A stretch of DNA of 64,000 bases from Anas platyrhynchos (taxonomy: Eukaryota; Chordata; Aves; Anseriformes; Anatidae). Of the stretch, positions 1-20,794 are shown piece by piece (the stretch's first letter is position 1; each line of letters begins with the position of its first letter). The DNA lies in the NCBI RefSeq assembly GCF_047663525.1, contig NC_092587.1, positions 141,408,001 to 141,472,000 on the forward strand, given 5' to 3'. The position numbers were made by a program, and so were the translations under genes. Below the pieces are notes generated by a model. The model was not told the DNA's origin. It saw only the letters and a list, made by a program, of their open reading frames with translations, and made no database searches.

Positions 1-478
1 TCAACTAGTGTGACTAGTCAACTATAAAAGTCATTTATATGTATAAGGTGTTTGCAGGATCAGAATACAGATTACTTCTTGTGCCCAAGCTTCAGTCTCA
101 AGCTAATTTTTGTAGCTGACTAATAAGGTTCCAGACTGGAATTGCATAAAATGACGCTTTGCCTTCCTCTGGAAAATGTATACAGGAAAGGTTGAGGTCA
201 GAGAGCATATATTTATTAACTCTGATCTCAGAGGGCATAGCACTAGGCCCTGCTTTGATTAAGCTGCTTGAGAATACCCAGTCCTTACCTTACCACAGAC
301 CTCAACCAGAAGTGTTAATTGAGTGTGTAGTAAAAGATCACGTATTAGCTAATCCCAAACTACTCTCTAGCCCTTTAGCTACCTAAGTCTGTTCAAGCCT
401 CGGTTGTTTATCTTAACATACAGTATGGAGGTACTTCCTTTTGCTGTAACTTAACATTTCACTTATTTCTTTGGACAG
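1..478 (+). other. SLC9A2: SLC9A2 intron (3' part)
   Basis: This is the end of the intron that precedes the first visible SLC9A2 exon. It finishes in a pyrimidine-containing acceptor with AG at 477-478. I see no exon or repeat in it; the short open frame at 159-386 resembles no SLC9A2 sequence and lacks convincing splice sites. Confidence 0.6.
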
Positions 479-572
479 GCTGCTGCTGCAAATACAAAAA
501 GATTTCTTTCACTTCCTAAAAACACTAAACTCCCAGAGAAAGTACGTGTAAGAAATAAAACATCTTCCAGAG
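479..572 (+). CDS. SLC9A2: SLC9A2 penultimate coding exon
   Basis: This 94-nt exon lies between an AG acceptor (477-478) and a GTAATG donor starting at 573. It encodes 31 residues beginning AAANTKRF and containing KNTKLPEK, and ends with one base of a split codon. That base joins TG at 2362-2363 to give valine, keeping the frame open into the last exon. Confidence 0.82.
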
Positions 573-2732
573 GTAATGGAAAATTTTCTGCTCTCTTAAT
601 GTGCTGCACTCATCTTGCCTACATAAAAGGAAAGCTTTTCCAGGGACGATGTAAAGAAGTCAGTATGTTAATACTGAAATAAATTTTAACTACTTCATCT
701 ACAGTGCTCTCATTCTAGAGTTAATGCCTTCACAGAATATTTGTAGGTGCTGGATATTTAGCAGGGGTCTTGGAGCATTAAAAATGATGGGTTCTAAAGC
801 AGGTATTTTAGTGCGGAGAAATGCCCCAATAAACAATCTTGTGGGGCTTTCTCAGTTCAAATGCTGTAGCAGCATGGTCCTCACAGCACATCTCCTCATG
901 TGAGACGCTTGCACCAGAAAGTCTGTTCATTGCGTATTCTCCACATCTTTATTCGATAATACCCAGATCTCCCTCTTGGGCTGCGACCCTGTGTGGTTTC
1001 TTTTCTTACTGGGGTCAGAGCAGATGACAGTGCCTTGAGAACCAAACCAGCAAGGAAAATGAGGACATGATGTCTGATTTATAAATCTCATGAAGAACAT
1101 CTCAAAAGTCTGTGGTTTACGAATTAAATGTTTATTTATTTATTTTTATGCCTAAACTCACAAGTGTTTCATTTTGGTGTTCTTGGTTTCTAAAAAAAAA
1201 ATTAAAAAATGAAAAAAAATCTGGAGGAAGGCAACAATTTGATGTGAAAACTTTGCCAACTCTATACGTTACTTTTATTTGCTACTAATTTCATTACAAT
1301 GCCTTTATCATTCTCAGGAACGTTCCCTTTCATGCCAAGCAACCGTCTAGATCTTTCGTTGAGAAGTTTAAATCTCTGCACATTCACTAAAATGTCCTAA
1401 CAACATCCCAGCCCAATTAGACTCCCACTCTTCCAAATTAATTTAACAATAGACCATGTCTTTGTCTGCTGTTAATTACATCTTTGCTCTCCTGAATGTA
1501 GGATGCATTTTATTCTATAGTTATGTCTACAGAGGTCACCTACTGTCACCTAGAATTAGATATTAAAGAGGAAAAATGCCTCCAGATTATTCAATTGTCA
1601 AAAATATATATCATATGACATATTTAGGAGAAGAAAAGCCTAAAAACACAGTATGATGAAGACCTTCCTTGATATAAAATTATCTGGGTGAATGGACAAT
1701 TATATAGTGGTATATTCTGTTGACCTCTCCCTCACCTATTTAAAGAAATAACATGTAGGTTACTAATGGAAGTTGCTCTTATGACAGTTGCACAATATGC
1801 AAATCTTTGCTTTGATTCATTTAAAACACTATATCTGACGTGAGCCTAAGAACAAATCTGAGTCATTCATAAACGATTGTTAAAATGATTACCAAGTGAC
1901 TGAAGTGTGCAAGTTTTGATGAAGATGTTCGTTAATTAAAAAATAGTCTGCAGGGGAAAATATATTGCACATGCACACACCCAAAATGTTTCCAGCTGAG
2001 CTTACCTGATAGTTATCATTTAAGAGTGTTCCCTGAATGGTTACACCAGCTTTCCAGCTTGGCCATTTTCTACCTTGCTGTGAGGAGATGAAGGAGTTTG
2101 TGGCACTTGCAAGCTGTGAGATTTGCCCTGTATTTTTTCTTTGATATCTTACATTTAGGTGTAATAAGGATGGGATGTTTCCTCCCAGCTGGTCATTGCC
2201 CTTGGGAGATCCTTTGCTTGGTGGAACATTGATGCTACTTTTCCAAAGTCAAGTTTGTAGAGTGCCTATAAGTGCGGTGCCCTGGAAATGCCTCTTATGG
2301 GGTGTGAGGGTGAGAGTATCTCGTTTCTATGTCAAATTTTAATTTTGTTTTCAATCAACAGTGGGTGACAGCAGTGACTCTGAAATGGATGCCACGACCA
2401 CGGTGCTCAATTTAAGACCCAGAGCAGGGAAAATCTTGAGAGAACAGAGACTGAGGCAGCAGCGGCCACCGTCTGAGTTGAGGATGGAGTGGAAGAATGA
2501 AGTTGATGGGAGCCAGAACGGACGAGGAGAGCAGCAGGAGCCAGGGAGTCTGCCTCAGCCATCCATTGGGTTCAGGCAGCCACTGCTGACGAGACCAAGA
2601 TTTGGCACTTTGAGCAGGGAAGATTTGACTGCAGACCATGGGTCGGCAAGACCTATACCACCACCACGATTGGTTAGGCAAGCGTCACAAGGGGAAAGAC
2701 AGAGAAATAAGCCTGAGAACCAGCCGTATTGA
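479..2732 (+). CDS. SLC9A2: SLC9A2, Na+/H+ exchanger 2 (NHE2), C-terminal part only, two exons
   Basis: SLC9A2 exchanges Na+ for H+ across the apical membrane of epithelial cells. Only the end of its regulatory cytoplasmic tail lies here; the transport domain is upstream of the window. Joining 479-572 to 2362-2732 gives an open frame of about 154 residues ending in TGA at 2730-2732. Segments I recognise from mammalian NHE2 tails are KNTKLPEK in the first exon and, in the second, an acidic SSDSE stretch, TTVLNL, MEWKNEVD and a terminal proline-rich PPPRLVRQAS. NHE2 is known to carry proline-rich SH3-binding segments in this region, and RQAS also fits a basophilic kinase site. MFSD9 and TMEM182 follow downstream, as at human 2q12, which supports SLC9A2 over its paralogue SLC9A4. 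The gene name rests on recalled tail similarity plus synteny. Confidence 0.87.
573..2361 (+). other. SLC9A2: SLC9A2 last intron
   Basis: A 1.8-kb AT-rich intron with a GT donor at 573 and AG acceptor at 2360-2361. I see only short A/T runs (about 1130-1215), no interspersed repeat and no plausible extra exon. Confidence 0.75.
2362..2732 (+). CDS. SLC9A2: SLC9A2 last coding exon
   Basis: The exon encodes the last 123 residues of the cytoplasmic tail: acidic DSSDSE, then TTVLNLRPRAGK, a long basic/glutamine-rich stretch, MEWKNEVDG, an SREDLTADHG region and a proline-rich end with PPPRLVRQAS. The stop is TGA at 2730-2732. A 123-residue frame with clear composition bias and NHE2 motifs, opening exactly at an AG acceptor, is unlikely by chance. 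Confidence 0.88.
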
Positions 2733-3957
2733 ATACAGCCGAAACTGAACTATTGGTAATAAGCAGTGGGCATATCAAGTTAGGATTCTAAACTATCTGA
2801 TCAGACAGTGGGATCCATTAAAGAGAAAACAAACCTTAATGTGGATCTAAGCATTTCCATTTGGACAAAGCCAATGCCATTAACTAAGTGAAAAGAATAC
2901 TGGAGAAATTGCAAAACTGAGGACATTAAAAAATATCTATTTTATAAATAACTTATGGCAATGCTTTAATTACATTATATCCACTATTAAGATAGGATGG
3001 AAACGTGCCTTATCACATCATCTCCTGTGGAACCGAGTCATGCAAGTACAATACCCAGATATCCATAGAAAATCATGAAAGTCCAGTGATGAAGGGGTTC
3101 TTTACAAAAACCTATATCATTTCAGGTTTTATTTATGATCAAATAACACTTGTTTTAACCAGAGCTTTAATATGAGTAACACTGAAAATTGCACAATGCA
3201 CCTATCATATAGACTTCATAAGAAGAATAAGTATATTCCTGGAGCCCAGTTTGTTGCAAGAGCTGTGATCTGCAAACAGAGGAAGAAGAGAAGGAGTAAA
3301 CTGTTGGAGCAGAATTGCACAGTTTATAGAGGGAAGCTGCAACAGAGACAAGACCTGAATAGCTTGAATTTTTACTTTTTAAATGTTGGCAATATGTAGC
3401 CTTTGAATGGTACTGCGAATCACCAAGGGAAATCTGAATTCTCACTGAAATCTGAACCTTGATTCTGACTAATGTCAACAAGACTAGAGCACTTAAAAGG
3501 ACACCAGAAGCCCTAAAAAGAGACTTCAAGTAGATAAAAAATGTTACTGTTCCAAATTGCTTTTTGCACCTTAGCTTTTCCATGGCAGTGCAAACACAGC
3601 AGTAGAATAGTTGTAGAGCACTGCACATAGATGAAGCCAGCAGTGCCCTGTTTGAGTTTTGGGACCACCGAGGTTCAAGAAAGCTCCTTCACTCATGCTT
3701 GTGAACCTGGTCAACTTATTTTACTTTTTGTTTCTTCATTTATAAGGGGGGAGGATCATCTTTTCTTTGGGCTATGCACTCCAAGGAACACAAATGTTCC
3801 TTCTGATTTGTTTGTACAGTAAAAGTAGCACCACAGAGCTCTGGAATCAGTTGCAGTCACTGTGCACCTTACTAAAACCCATAAGAAATGCAGACTTTCT
3901 TCACCCTAGCATAAACGGCTGTCATCTGAGTGCATATGAGAAGGGAGGGTGCATTAA

Positions 3958-3963
3958 AATAAA
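3958..3963 (+). terminator. SLC9A2: Candidate poly(A) signal for SLC9A2
   Basis: AATAAA about 1.2 kb after the SLC9A2 stop, in the right orientation. Such hexamers are common in AT-rich DNA, so this is only a candidate. Confidence 0.3.
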
Positions 3964-4598
3964 TGATACTTAATAGCTCTCAGGAATTTGCACTTTCTGT
4001 CCCACTTTATCTTAAGTTTTGAGCTTTCTTCAGCACAGATACACATTTCAGCACAATGCAAAAATCATTTTCATTCTTCTTGTTACAAGATTCATAACTT
4101 TCAGTTAAGAATGTACACTGTGAAATCATAACTTTTTTTTTTTTTTCGTTAGCACATTTCTAAATCTGTGGGCAATAAGATTTACTTTTTTTTTTTTTTT
4201 AAATTTAAGCTCATTTTGAAAGAACTATTAAAAATCAAATTTCCTTTTAAAATCACAGGGTAAATTTCTTTCAAAGGTTTGTGGGCGGGCTGGTAAATGA
4301 GTTTTATAAATAGGGATAATGACTTTCCTTCACTTAACAGCTTTTCCAAAATATTCATTTAATGCATGTATTTTAAATGTCAAACCTGCCTGAACTCTTT
4401 TATTGTCACATCTTTTAATCTTTTTTCTCTGTTCAGGCTATATAATTTCTGCTGTTTGTCAAATGTAAATTTTAAGCTGCAGAGAGATGACTAGGTGAAC
4501 CCTAGAAATCTCAGTCAGGTGTTCATGGCTATTTTCAAAAAATAATTTTTGTGGAAGGCAATATTTGTCTACCCTTTAACAATCATATCTTGTCTGGA

Positions 4599-4604
4599 AA
4601 TAAA
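4599..4604 (+). terminator. SLC9A2: Alternative poly(A) signal for SLC9A2
   Basis: A second AATAAA about 1.9 kb after the stop. It could define a longer SLC9A2 3' UTR. No downstream element clearly favours it over the site at 3958. Confidence 0.25.
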
Positions 4605-7431
4605 ACCGGGTTCTAACAAAGTCAGTAAGCTTTAAAAACAAATTTGAATGTATTTCTACAGGAAAATATATTTCAACTGTAAAACTGCCAGCAGGTACTC
4701 TATCACTGCATTACTGATATCACAATTAAATAAGAAAGAAGCCTTAAGTTTGGATTTCAGTTCCGAAACCTCTCTGCAGATGGGACTGTTTAGACCAGGT
4801 GTTTTATAGCAGGTCCATCTGAAATCTGACCAAATAAATAAATGTAAAATGTTGCACATGGACATTTAGTTTATTCTCTGTGGAGCTTTCTCCTTCATGT
4901 GCTGGTAATGACCAAGTAATTGGAGAAAGATGTCATGTTTTTTAAAAAAATGGTTGTTGGTTTTATTGGCACAATATTAAATAATGGATGTAGGTTTTAG
5001 GAACCTGACAGCTTTCCTTGTGTTGTCCATTAGTGCAGCACCTGCTTAGATCATTGGTACTTGAACTGGGTTCCCCATTGTAAAAACACAAAGGTAGAGG
5101 TTGTTCTTATGAAATATGCTCTTGGTGCTTCAAGACACACCAGCAATTTGCTACCTTTTCAAAGCACTTCGAGAACCTCAGAAGAGGAGCATCAAGGGAA
5201 ACCTCCAGCATGGTTACACTGCAATGCGGAATCACATCTCCTGGGACTCTGGCTCCTTGCAAGTGCTGCCTCCCTTTCCCTCTCCTGCTCCTCCCACCCC
5301 TTTCAGGCTCTTTTCTGGTGCTGCTAGGACAGACCTCATCACCTTGGGAACTGCTTCCCTGCGTGGTCTTTTCAGTAGCAAAGACAGCTGCAGGTGACAC
5401 AAGCTATGTCCCAGGTAGCCCCTCATGCAACTCAGACTCTGGTTTGGGTCTGAGGTTTGTCTCTCTCTTTTTTTTTTTTTTCTTCTTCTCCTCTTCTGCA
5501 AAGTAGCACCTTTGCCTCTTCCTCAAGTGCCCATCTAGCTTCAGCTTGCGTTAAGAAACCTTTCCTTAATGTTGTAACTAAGAAAGCATGTCTGCTAGAG
5601 AACGAGAAGCCCAATCAAGCTGTCCTCGAGCACCATCTGATGGAGAAAAACGTGTATTGACTTGGGACACGCTTTTCACTTCGGAAAACCAGATCTTCAG
5701 CATTGACTGGGAAACATGCCAAATCCACGCATTTCTTTTTGTTGTTGTTGTTTGTTTCCATATGGACTCCCCAGTGCTCTCTGTAGTATCAATATTTTAC
5801 TGCCTTGATAAATGCCCAGCTGTCCAATTTCAGGGATGAGACAGTAGAAAATATATGTTACACTGTGAATTAGGGTTCTCTGGGAGTTTCTTTTCCCCTT
5901 TAGCTTCTGAGGCCTATAAAATTGCAAGCAAATAGGATAAGAAAGTAGGTATAGCAAGGGCTACAGTGTAGATAGACAGCCAGTTATCTGTTTAAGTATA
6001 TATTTGGAAGAGAAAACAAGAATAATTTGCTTTAAGAGACCAAATTTTAAGGGCTGTACTGCTTGGTACTGAAGTGTAATTCAAGGCCCACTGAAATGAC
6101 AGGTGTTTAACAGAAGATAACCCTGCTGCATAACAATTTAGAAACTTAAGAATATCATTCTCTGTTGAAGCCACACAGAAATCACATAGGGGAACAAACT
6201 GAGTTGAAAACTTGGCCAAAATAACATGCATGCTGTTCTGAATAGTACCTTGGGGTCTCTGGAAGTAAATACATTGCACTCTGCACCAGCTTTTTCAAGA
6301 GATGCCAAATCCATCAGTTCCAGACACCAAAAACCTTTTAAGGCTGACACTGCAAGAAGTGCTTCAGCTGGTCACCATTTCCAAAACTGTTTAGGTTCTG
6401 CCAACATCCCCAGCTCTTGAAGAGTTGAAGAATTTTGAAATTGGTTGGAGGCATGCTTGTACCGCAAGAGCTCTGGTCCTATAAAACTATGATTGTGAAT
6501 ATGCTTAAAACACAGCGTCTGCAACACACAGCGCCAGCCAGGCCAACAGTAGAGGCCAGGAGGCACAGCCCAGAAAACAAGATGCAGGAGGTATCAAGTC
6601 CAAGCAGGAGAATGAGGATCTGCTTTAGGACCCAATACAGAGGGAATTCATGAACTACTTAACTCACCTTATTCAGGTGTTATTTAAATCCTGAAAGAAG
6701 GACTAATTGCTAATTGGCAGATATTTTATTTTTTTAATTAAAATACATATTACAGCTTAATTCTCCTCTTAACAGTTGAAGGGTACCTCAGCACTTGGGA
6801 GTTAATCAGATTTGGGGTTGAAAACTGCACTGTGCCACTTGAGACTTTTCTCTACCAGAATTCCTTCTGCAGGTGCTGGACAGGTCTTCTAATAGGACAA
6901 CACAATGGGATATTGGGTTAGCATTGTTTCTCCATGCAGTCAAACCCTGATACAATTCCTGTACAGGGCTGAGAAGCTTCGGAAGCCTTTTTATCCTGTG
7001 ACATTTGATACCTGGGGCTAATATTGCAGTAGGAAAATAATAGTTACACTGGTTGATCTGGTGAGTCTCACTGTTTCATGATCTGGAATGTGCTGAGGTT
7101 CACATTGGTATTGTATGAGTTGCAACAGCACTCTAGCTGCCAAAGGTTTTGTTTCAAGAAGTAATTTTTAGCCGCAGAAAGGTAAAAGTGTTTTAAATAC
7201 CCCGGCTTATTTATTTTTCATATTATTGCTCTCACCTTGTTTAATAGACTTGACAGAATGAAAGAGCAGCTCCAATTGCAAAGCATTTCTCAAAAATAGC
7301 TCTTTGATGCTAACATTGGATTAAAAATAACTAAATATTTAGCTTCAAGACTTCATTTTAAAAGAAGCACTATTAACTATTTCATTTTTATGAGAAAAAG
7401 GTCTGACCTCCACTCAGAATAAATTTATTCA

Positions 7432-7968
7432 TAGAATCATAGAATCATAGAATATCCTGAGTTGGAAGGGACCCTTAAGGATCATCAAGTCCAACTCTTG
7501 ACACCGCACAGGTCTACCCAAAAGTTCAGACCATGTGACTAAGCGCACAGTCCGATCTCTTCTTAAATTCAGTCAGGCTCGGTGCAGTGACCACTTCCCT
7601 GGGGAGCCTGTTCCAGTGTGCAACCACTCTCTCTGTGAAGAACTTCCTCCTGAAGTCAAGCCTAAACTTCCCCTGCCTCAGCTTAACCCCGTTCCCGCGG
7701 GTCCTGTCGCTGATGTTAATGGAGAAAAGGTCTCCTGCCTCTCGACACCCCCTTATGAGGAAGTTGTAGACTGCGATGAGGTCTCCCCTCAGCCTCCTCT
7801 TCTCCAGGCTGAACAGGCCCAGTGCCCTCAGCCGTTCCTCGTACGTCTTCCCCTCCAGGCCTTTCACCATCTTCGTAGCCCTCCTCTGGACACTCTCCAA
7901 CAGTTTCATGTCCTTTTTATACTGTGGTGCCCAGAACTGCACACAGTATTCTCAAAGTCCAGGCCATA
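7432..7968 (-). mobile_element. CR1 LINE, 5'-truncated, with largely open ORF2 C-terminus
   Basis: Read on the minus strand, this is the 3' end of a CR1 non-LTR retrotransposon. It ends in the repeated GATTCTATGATT tail, seen on the plus strand as the ATAGAATC repeats at 7432-7455. An uninterrupted minus-strand frame at 7526-7942 (138 codons) matches the end of the CR1 ORF2 protein, with landmarks [36 protein letters not shown] and [10 protein letters not shown]. The copy is truncated at about 7968, upstream of which unique sequence resumes; this is the usual outcome of target-primed reverse transcription. The open frame suggests it is younger than the other CR1 copies here. It lacks the endonuclease and the reverse transcriptase core, so it cannot move by itself. 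Confidence 0.93.
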
Positions 7969-8124
7969 ATAAACTTCCTTACAAGATTCATCTCTTGATG
8001 ATCTCTTTGTGAATGAGTCTTCAAAATTATAGCAACAATGGCACAGTTTCAGTTTCCAAATCCCAAAGTGCCAAGTTATAAAGCATTACTTACCCAGGGG
8101 TAGTCCACAGCACCCCTAACTGAA

Positions 8125-8153
8125 GGGGGGAATAAGTGGGGGGAAAAGGGGGG
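8125..8153 (+). other. G-run cluster (three runs of six G)
   Basis: Three G6 tracts at 8125-8130, 8138-8143 and 8148-8153 are separated by 7 and 4 bases, with a GG shortly after. This could form a two-tier or intermolecular G-quadruplex. It lacks a fourth long tract, so a stable intramolecular three-tier structure is not assured. Confidence 0.5.
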
Positions 8154-8350
8154 AGTGGTAATGCTTGAACATATCCACAGTGGTTGCAGTCTGCTTGATT
8201 TCAATGAAATTAATGAGTGCTTGAAGTGACGAGCAAGCCAATAAACAAGCAATACTGTAGCTGCATTATGTGGTCCTCAGGAAACGTGTTCTCAGAAAAT
8301 GAGAACAGTACAGACCTCTGTGGTGGGTCTGTGCTGAGTAAATTCAGAGT

Positions 8351-8400
8351 AAAAAAAAAAAAAAAATCACACACACAAAACAACCACACAAAAAAAATAA
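8351..8400. repeat. A-rich / CA-rich low-complexity tract
   Basis: A run of 16 A followed by short CACACAC and A-rich stretches. Simple sequence with no other content. Confidence 0.85.
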
Positions 8401-10659
8401 TATGCAGAACTGATAGATTTATAAAATATCTGTTGGAATGTAGAGAGCATAAACCAACAATTAATCTTACATGCATTTAATCATTTAAAAGCAACAAAAC
8501 GAGTACCTATCATACACTATCAGTTGTTTTACAGAAAAAATACTGCTCAGTATATGGTTTCTTCAGCATTAGCTGATCATAAAGGTCAATGTTAAAAAAA
8601 TGAAAATTTCAAAAGGAAAAAGCAATAAGTAAATAAATAAATAATCAACCCTGCATACGAGCCCAAGAAAACTAACCCAAAACTAAAGTAATAGTGAGTA
8701 AGGGAAAAATCTCACTTTGCAGTCATTTGCAGGTTGAAACTTCTTTTTCCAGTTTAGTCCATATTTAGAGGTTTTGTTATGTTCAGATACCACAAATGGA
8801 TCAAAGAAACTGCTGAGTAATTCAGTAAAGCCCAGCAGAATGTAGTCAAAAATAGCTGCGACTGCTTCTCCCTCAGCTTAAAAGGGGGAGTCACATCTCC
8901 TTCTCTCCTGGGACATCATTTACTCATCACTTGCTGCTTACATGGCCATGGCAACATGAGGGATGCAAACATGGTCTCCACGCACTAGGAACAGTAGCTT
9001 TAAGCATTCCATCTTAAAACTGGTAAGTTCTTTGTTTTCATTTTTTTCCTTCTTTTTCATTCGCTGTCAGGCCACTTGGTTGGCTTCTTTGCCTTCTACA
9101 TTAAAAGCATACAGACTCAAATGATCATTTTAAGGAACAGCTAGTCCATAAAGAAAAAAAAAAATGCACTTCTTTAACATTAACTTAACCATTTCTATTT
9201 CATGCTATAGTTTCAGCAGAGGAAGAGAAGAAAAAACACAGTGACAAAATGATAAAAGTGGAACACAATTTCATTTTATTACTATTCCTAAAAAAAAACA
9301 AAAAACAACAAAACAACAACAAAAAAATCTGTAACTGAGTCTTTTCAAGAAGAAATGTTTGCACTTCTGAAAATCATTTTGGCCTACATTTTAAAAAAAA
9401 AAAATCCTTCCATAACACCAGTTGTAAATTCCCTGAGATCACAGCCTTCCAAAGATTTCTTAATGAAAATATTAGATTTCATTTTTATTTAGTGTATATG
9501 GAGACCTATTTTTCAAAATAGTATTAAACAAAAATATTTAATCATTGTGGAAAGCACATTTTTACTCATGTATAAAAAACAGTGAGACTGAAGCTTTTAT
9601 AGGCAGAAAAGCAATATTCTGTGAGCTGTACAGTATAAACTGAATTTTATGTTTACAGAATTTAGCTTTAAACAGTGCAGCAACTCTAGAATGTTATCTG
9701 TTATCTAGTATAGCCAATAATCATAGTAAAAATTACAAAATATTTCAAATACATTAGTTTTTTAGGTCCCACCTTCCCTCCCTTTTTTCTTTTAACCTAT
9801 GCTGTACTTGCAAAACAGAAATTGCTGACTTACAGAAGAGTGGCTTTAGGTAAAAATAAATACTGAAATCTATTTAAGACATGGAAAGAAAGAGTATAGG
9901 AAATTAAGGGTGAGAATGTTTTGAAGCATCTATCAAGCAAGACAAGGAAAGATAACACAAAATAAAATGCCTTAAGTTCCTAGGATAAAGTAAACACAGG
10001 TTACTACAATAAGTAATTCTGAGGATAGTTACTGACATCATAGCAGCAATGTAATAAGACACATTACGTCAATATATACAATAAAAAACTCAGAGCTCCC
10101 TCTATATATTCTCATAGTGGTGTCACTGGAATGACTGAGATTTCAGATAGGACTAAAATGGCAGCAGGCACTGGAAAAGAAAATATAAAGTGCAAAACAC
10201 TGAGATTCTCCTAAAGTAGCAACATTACTTGCACAGATGTGTTCAAGGGAATAACTTTTTTAAAATCAAAAAATAAAAATTCTATGTAGTTGACTTTGTA
10301 CTTTCATCAAGTAACGCTAGGAAAAGCACATGGAACATTATCAGTGCAAAATACTTTTTTATATATGTTTCAGATTAAATACTAACAGTGGTTACTGGTA
10401 AGCAATATAGGCTCCAACAACAAATGTCACAAGGAAGCACTACAACTCTCACTGTAGCTCAGAGAGTAAACTCTCATTACTTAAGAAGTTCAGACAAATA
10501 AGACCAAAATACAAACAAATCGACACTTTTTGTTTTGCCACTAAAATGTCACCTATGCCTCCAGTGATGAGAGAAAATGCATTAATCCAGAGCCATCTTA
10601 GAATTACTGTTGGTTGCTCTGGCAGACTTTAACAGTCATTTGAAGACTTGAGAAGAAAA

Positions 10660-11478
10660 TTTATTCTTAAAACGAAGGTACAAAACCTGCACAGGAAGTA
10701 TTAAAAATTTATTTATGACAAAGTTGCTCAGTACAAGTCAACACTAAACAGAAGCTACCAGTTCAAGGTTCAACAAATCTTAGGTTTGGTCTCAGTTTCC
10801 GTCTGAATGTCCCGTTATTCTAAAATTGTCCATTTTAAGCTTGCTAACACACTAAGTTAACTTATACCCAATTCTGTTACCTGGGAGAGATTAGAAAACA
10901 GGCCAGATGGTGCCTAATCATGCTGCACAAGTTTTGTAGACAAAGTATGCTTAATGAAATCATATAAGCTAACATCCTATTGTCACAGCAGACACATGGA
11001 AGCAGGCCACAGCATAAGAAAATAAGGCTAATGAGTTATGATGCAAATTCCAATTAAATAATAAACATTCACTTCTGATTAAATAATACAAATCAACTTC
11101 TGTCTGCACCTTTTAAAGTCAGTATAAATACTGTTTCAAATGTTAGCTACAAACAGGATTTGTGTACTTCAAGTCATCCTTTTTTCCCTCCAGAAAGGTT
11201 AAAAGTCCATTAAAAAAAACCCAGCCCATACTGTACAGTAATATCTGTCCCTCTCATCAGAGTTCTAGTGGTACCAGTTCAAAAATATATCAGTCCTGCA
11301 GCAGACATTTATATGTATTTGTCTCCAACAAATTTGTTACGTGTTGTCCGTGTGAACATAACGTGCCCATGTAAAAGATCCTGTTACTGCTGTACAGGTC
11401 TGGTAGGTGTAAGCATCACCCCAGGTTGATTCACTTTGCCTCTTCTGTAAGATGCATCCATACAATCCAAATTTGCAG
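10660..11478 (-). other. MFSD9: MFSD9 3' UTR (extent uncertain)
   Basis: On the minus strand this AT-rich sequence directly follows the MFSD9 stop codon. Two candidate AATAAA signals (TTTATT on the plus strand) occur at 10708-10713 and 10660-10665. The UTR could equally end elsewhere. Confidence 0.4.
10708..10713 (-). terminator. MFSD9: Candidate poly(A) signal for MFSD9
   Basis: The minus-strand hexamer AATAAA lies about 770 nt after the MFSD9 stop; another follows at 10660-10665. Position and strand fit, but AT-rich DNA yields such matches often. Confidence 0.3.
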
Positions 11479-20044
<8,566 letters not shown>

Positions 20045-20113
20045 GGGGCCGGCGGCTGCCCCTGGCCCCGCTGCGGCCGCGATGGGCGTGCGCAGAGCCG
20101 CCGGGCGGCCGCC

Positions 20114-20123
20114 AAATGGCGGC
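20114..20123 (+). promoter_or_regulatory. YY1-like site near the MFSD9 start
   Basis: AAATGGCGGC matches the core YY1 motif (ATGGCGGC). It lies about 70 bp upstream of the MFSD9 ATG, where YY1 sites typically sit in CpG-island promoters. Its function here is inferred. Confidence 0.5.
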
Positions 20124-20794
20124 GGCGGGGACTCAGGCAGGGCAGCCCTCGCAGTGCCGCCGTGTAGACCTTGGAGGTTCTTTATTTCTTGTTTTAGCGA
20201 GGGGATTCGTGCTTCCTCTCCTCCAGGAGGCGGAATCAGGGTTCCTCCAGTTTTTGGAGGTGTTCGGAGTCCCGGGCTTTCCCTCGTCACCTGCAGGAAT
20301 TTGCCCTTTCTGCCTCTCCGCGTGTTTGCAGAGAGTTTCGCAATGTGTCAGTGTCACCCCAGGAAAGTAGAAACGCCTTGATAGGGTGGAGGAGAGGAGG
20401 TGATATTTCTTTGGAGATCATGTTCCTTTTTTGCCTTTGGGGCATTATTTCTGCTTCCAGCAGCATGGTGATGGTCCCCCACACAGTACACTTGGCCACT
20501 GTAGGAAGACAACTTTTAAACCCGTACATCTCTGGTTCTGCCTCCCTCATGGGGAAGTGTCCCTGTTCTACTACCACTGTTAGTGTTTAGCTCTCACTGG
20601 GCTAAATCTGCTCACTTCAAGTGTTTCTGATGGCAAAGTGCTTTCCTGCCATGCTGCGTGCAAACTGGCCGGAGATTGTGACACAGCCAGAGGAGATGGT
20701 CATCCTAGTTTCTTCTTAGTGTGTCCCTAGTTGTGCTGCATTTCTCCTAATGACTCGTGGAAGAACTCTACAAGTCAAAGCAAATGAGTTATAT

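Larger units (their letters stand above)
2733..4604 (+). other. SLC9A2: SLC9A2 3' UTR (extent uncertain)
   Basis: AT-rich sequence directly after the stop, without convincing coding potential, and with T runs at about 4131-4146 and 4183-4200. Candidate AATAAA signals lie at 3958 and 4599. The true end is unknown, because I cannot choose between the signals without transcript data. Confidence 0.4.
4605..10659. other. Intergenic between SLC9A2 and MFSD9
   Basis: This is the spacer between the two convergent genes. It holds the CR1 fragment at 7432-7968, a G-run cluster at 8125-8153, an A/CA-rich stretch at 8351-8400, a pyrimidine tract near 5466-5490 and otherwise unique AT-rich sequence. Overlapping short open frames around 5060-5660 on both strands have no recognisable domain and no splice context; I treat them as chance. 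Confidence 0.6.

Noticed and set aside
3167-3628. 153-codon minus-strand open frame within the SLC9A2 3' UTR region
   Set aside because: No recognised domain, cysteine/serine-rich composition consistent with chance, antisense to the UTR, and no promoter or splice signals around it.
5060-5660. Several overlapping 60-98 codon open frames on both strands
   Set aside because: They overlap on both strands in a moderately GC-rich, pyrimidine-rich stretch; none shows a domain, start context or splice junction.
7535-7969. 144-codon plus-strand frame at the CR1 copy
   Set aside because: It is the antisense shadow of the CR1 ORF2 frame on the minus strand.
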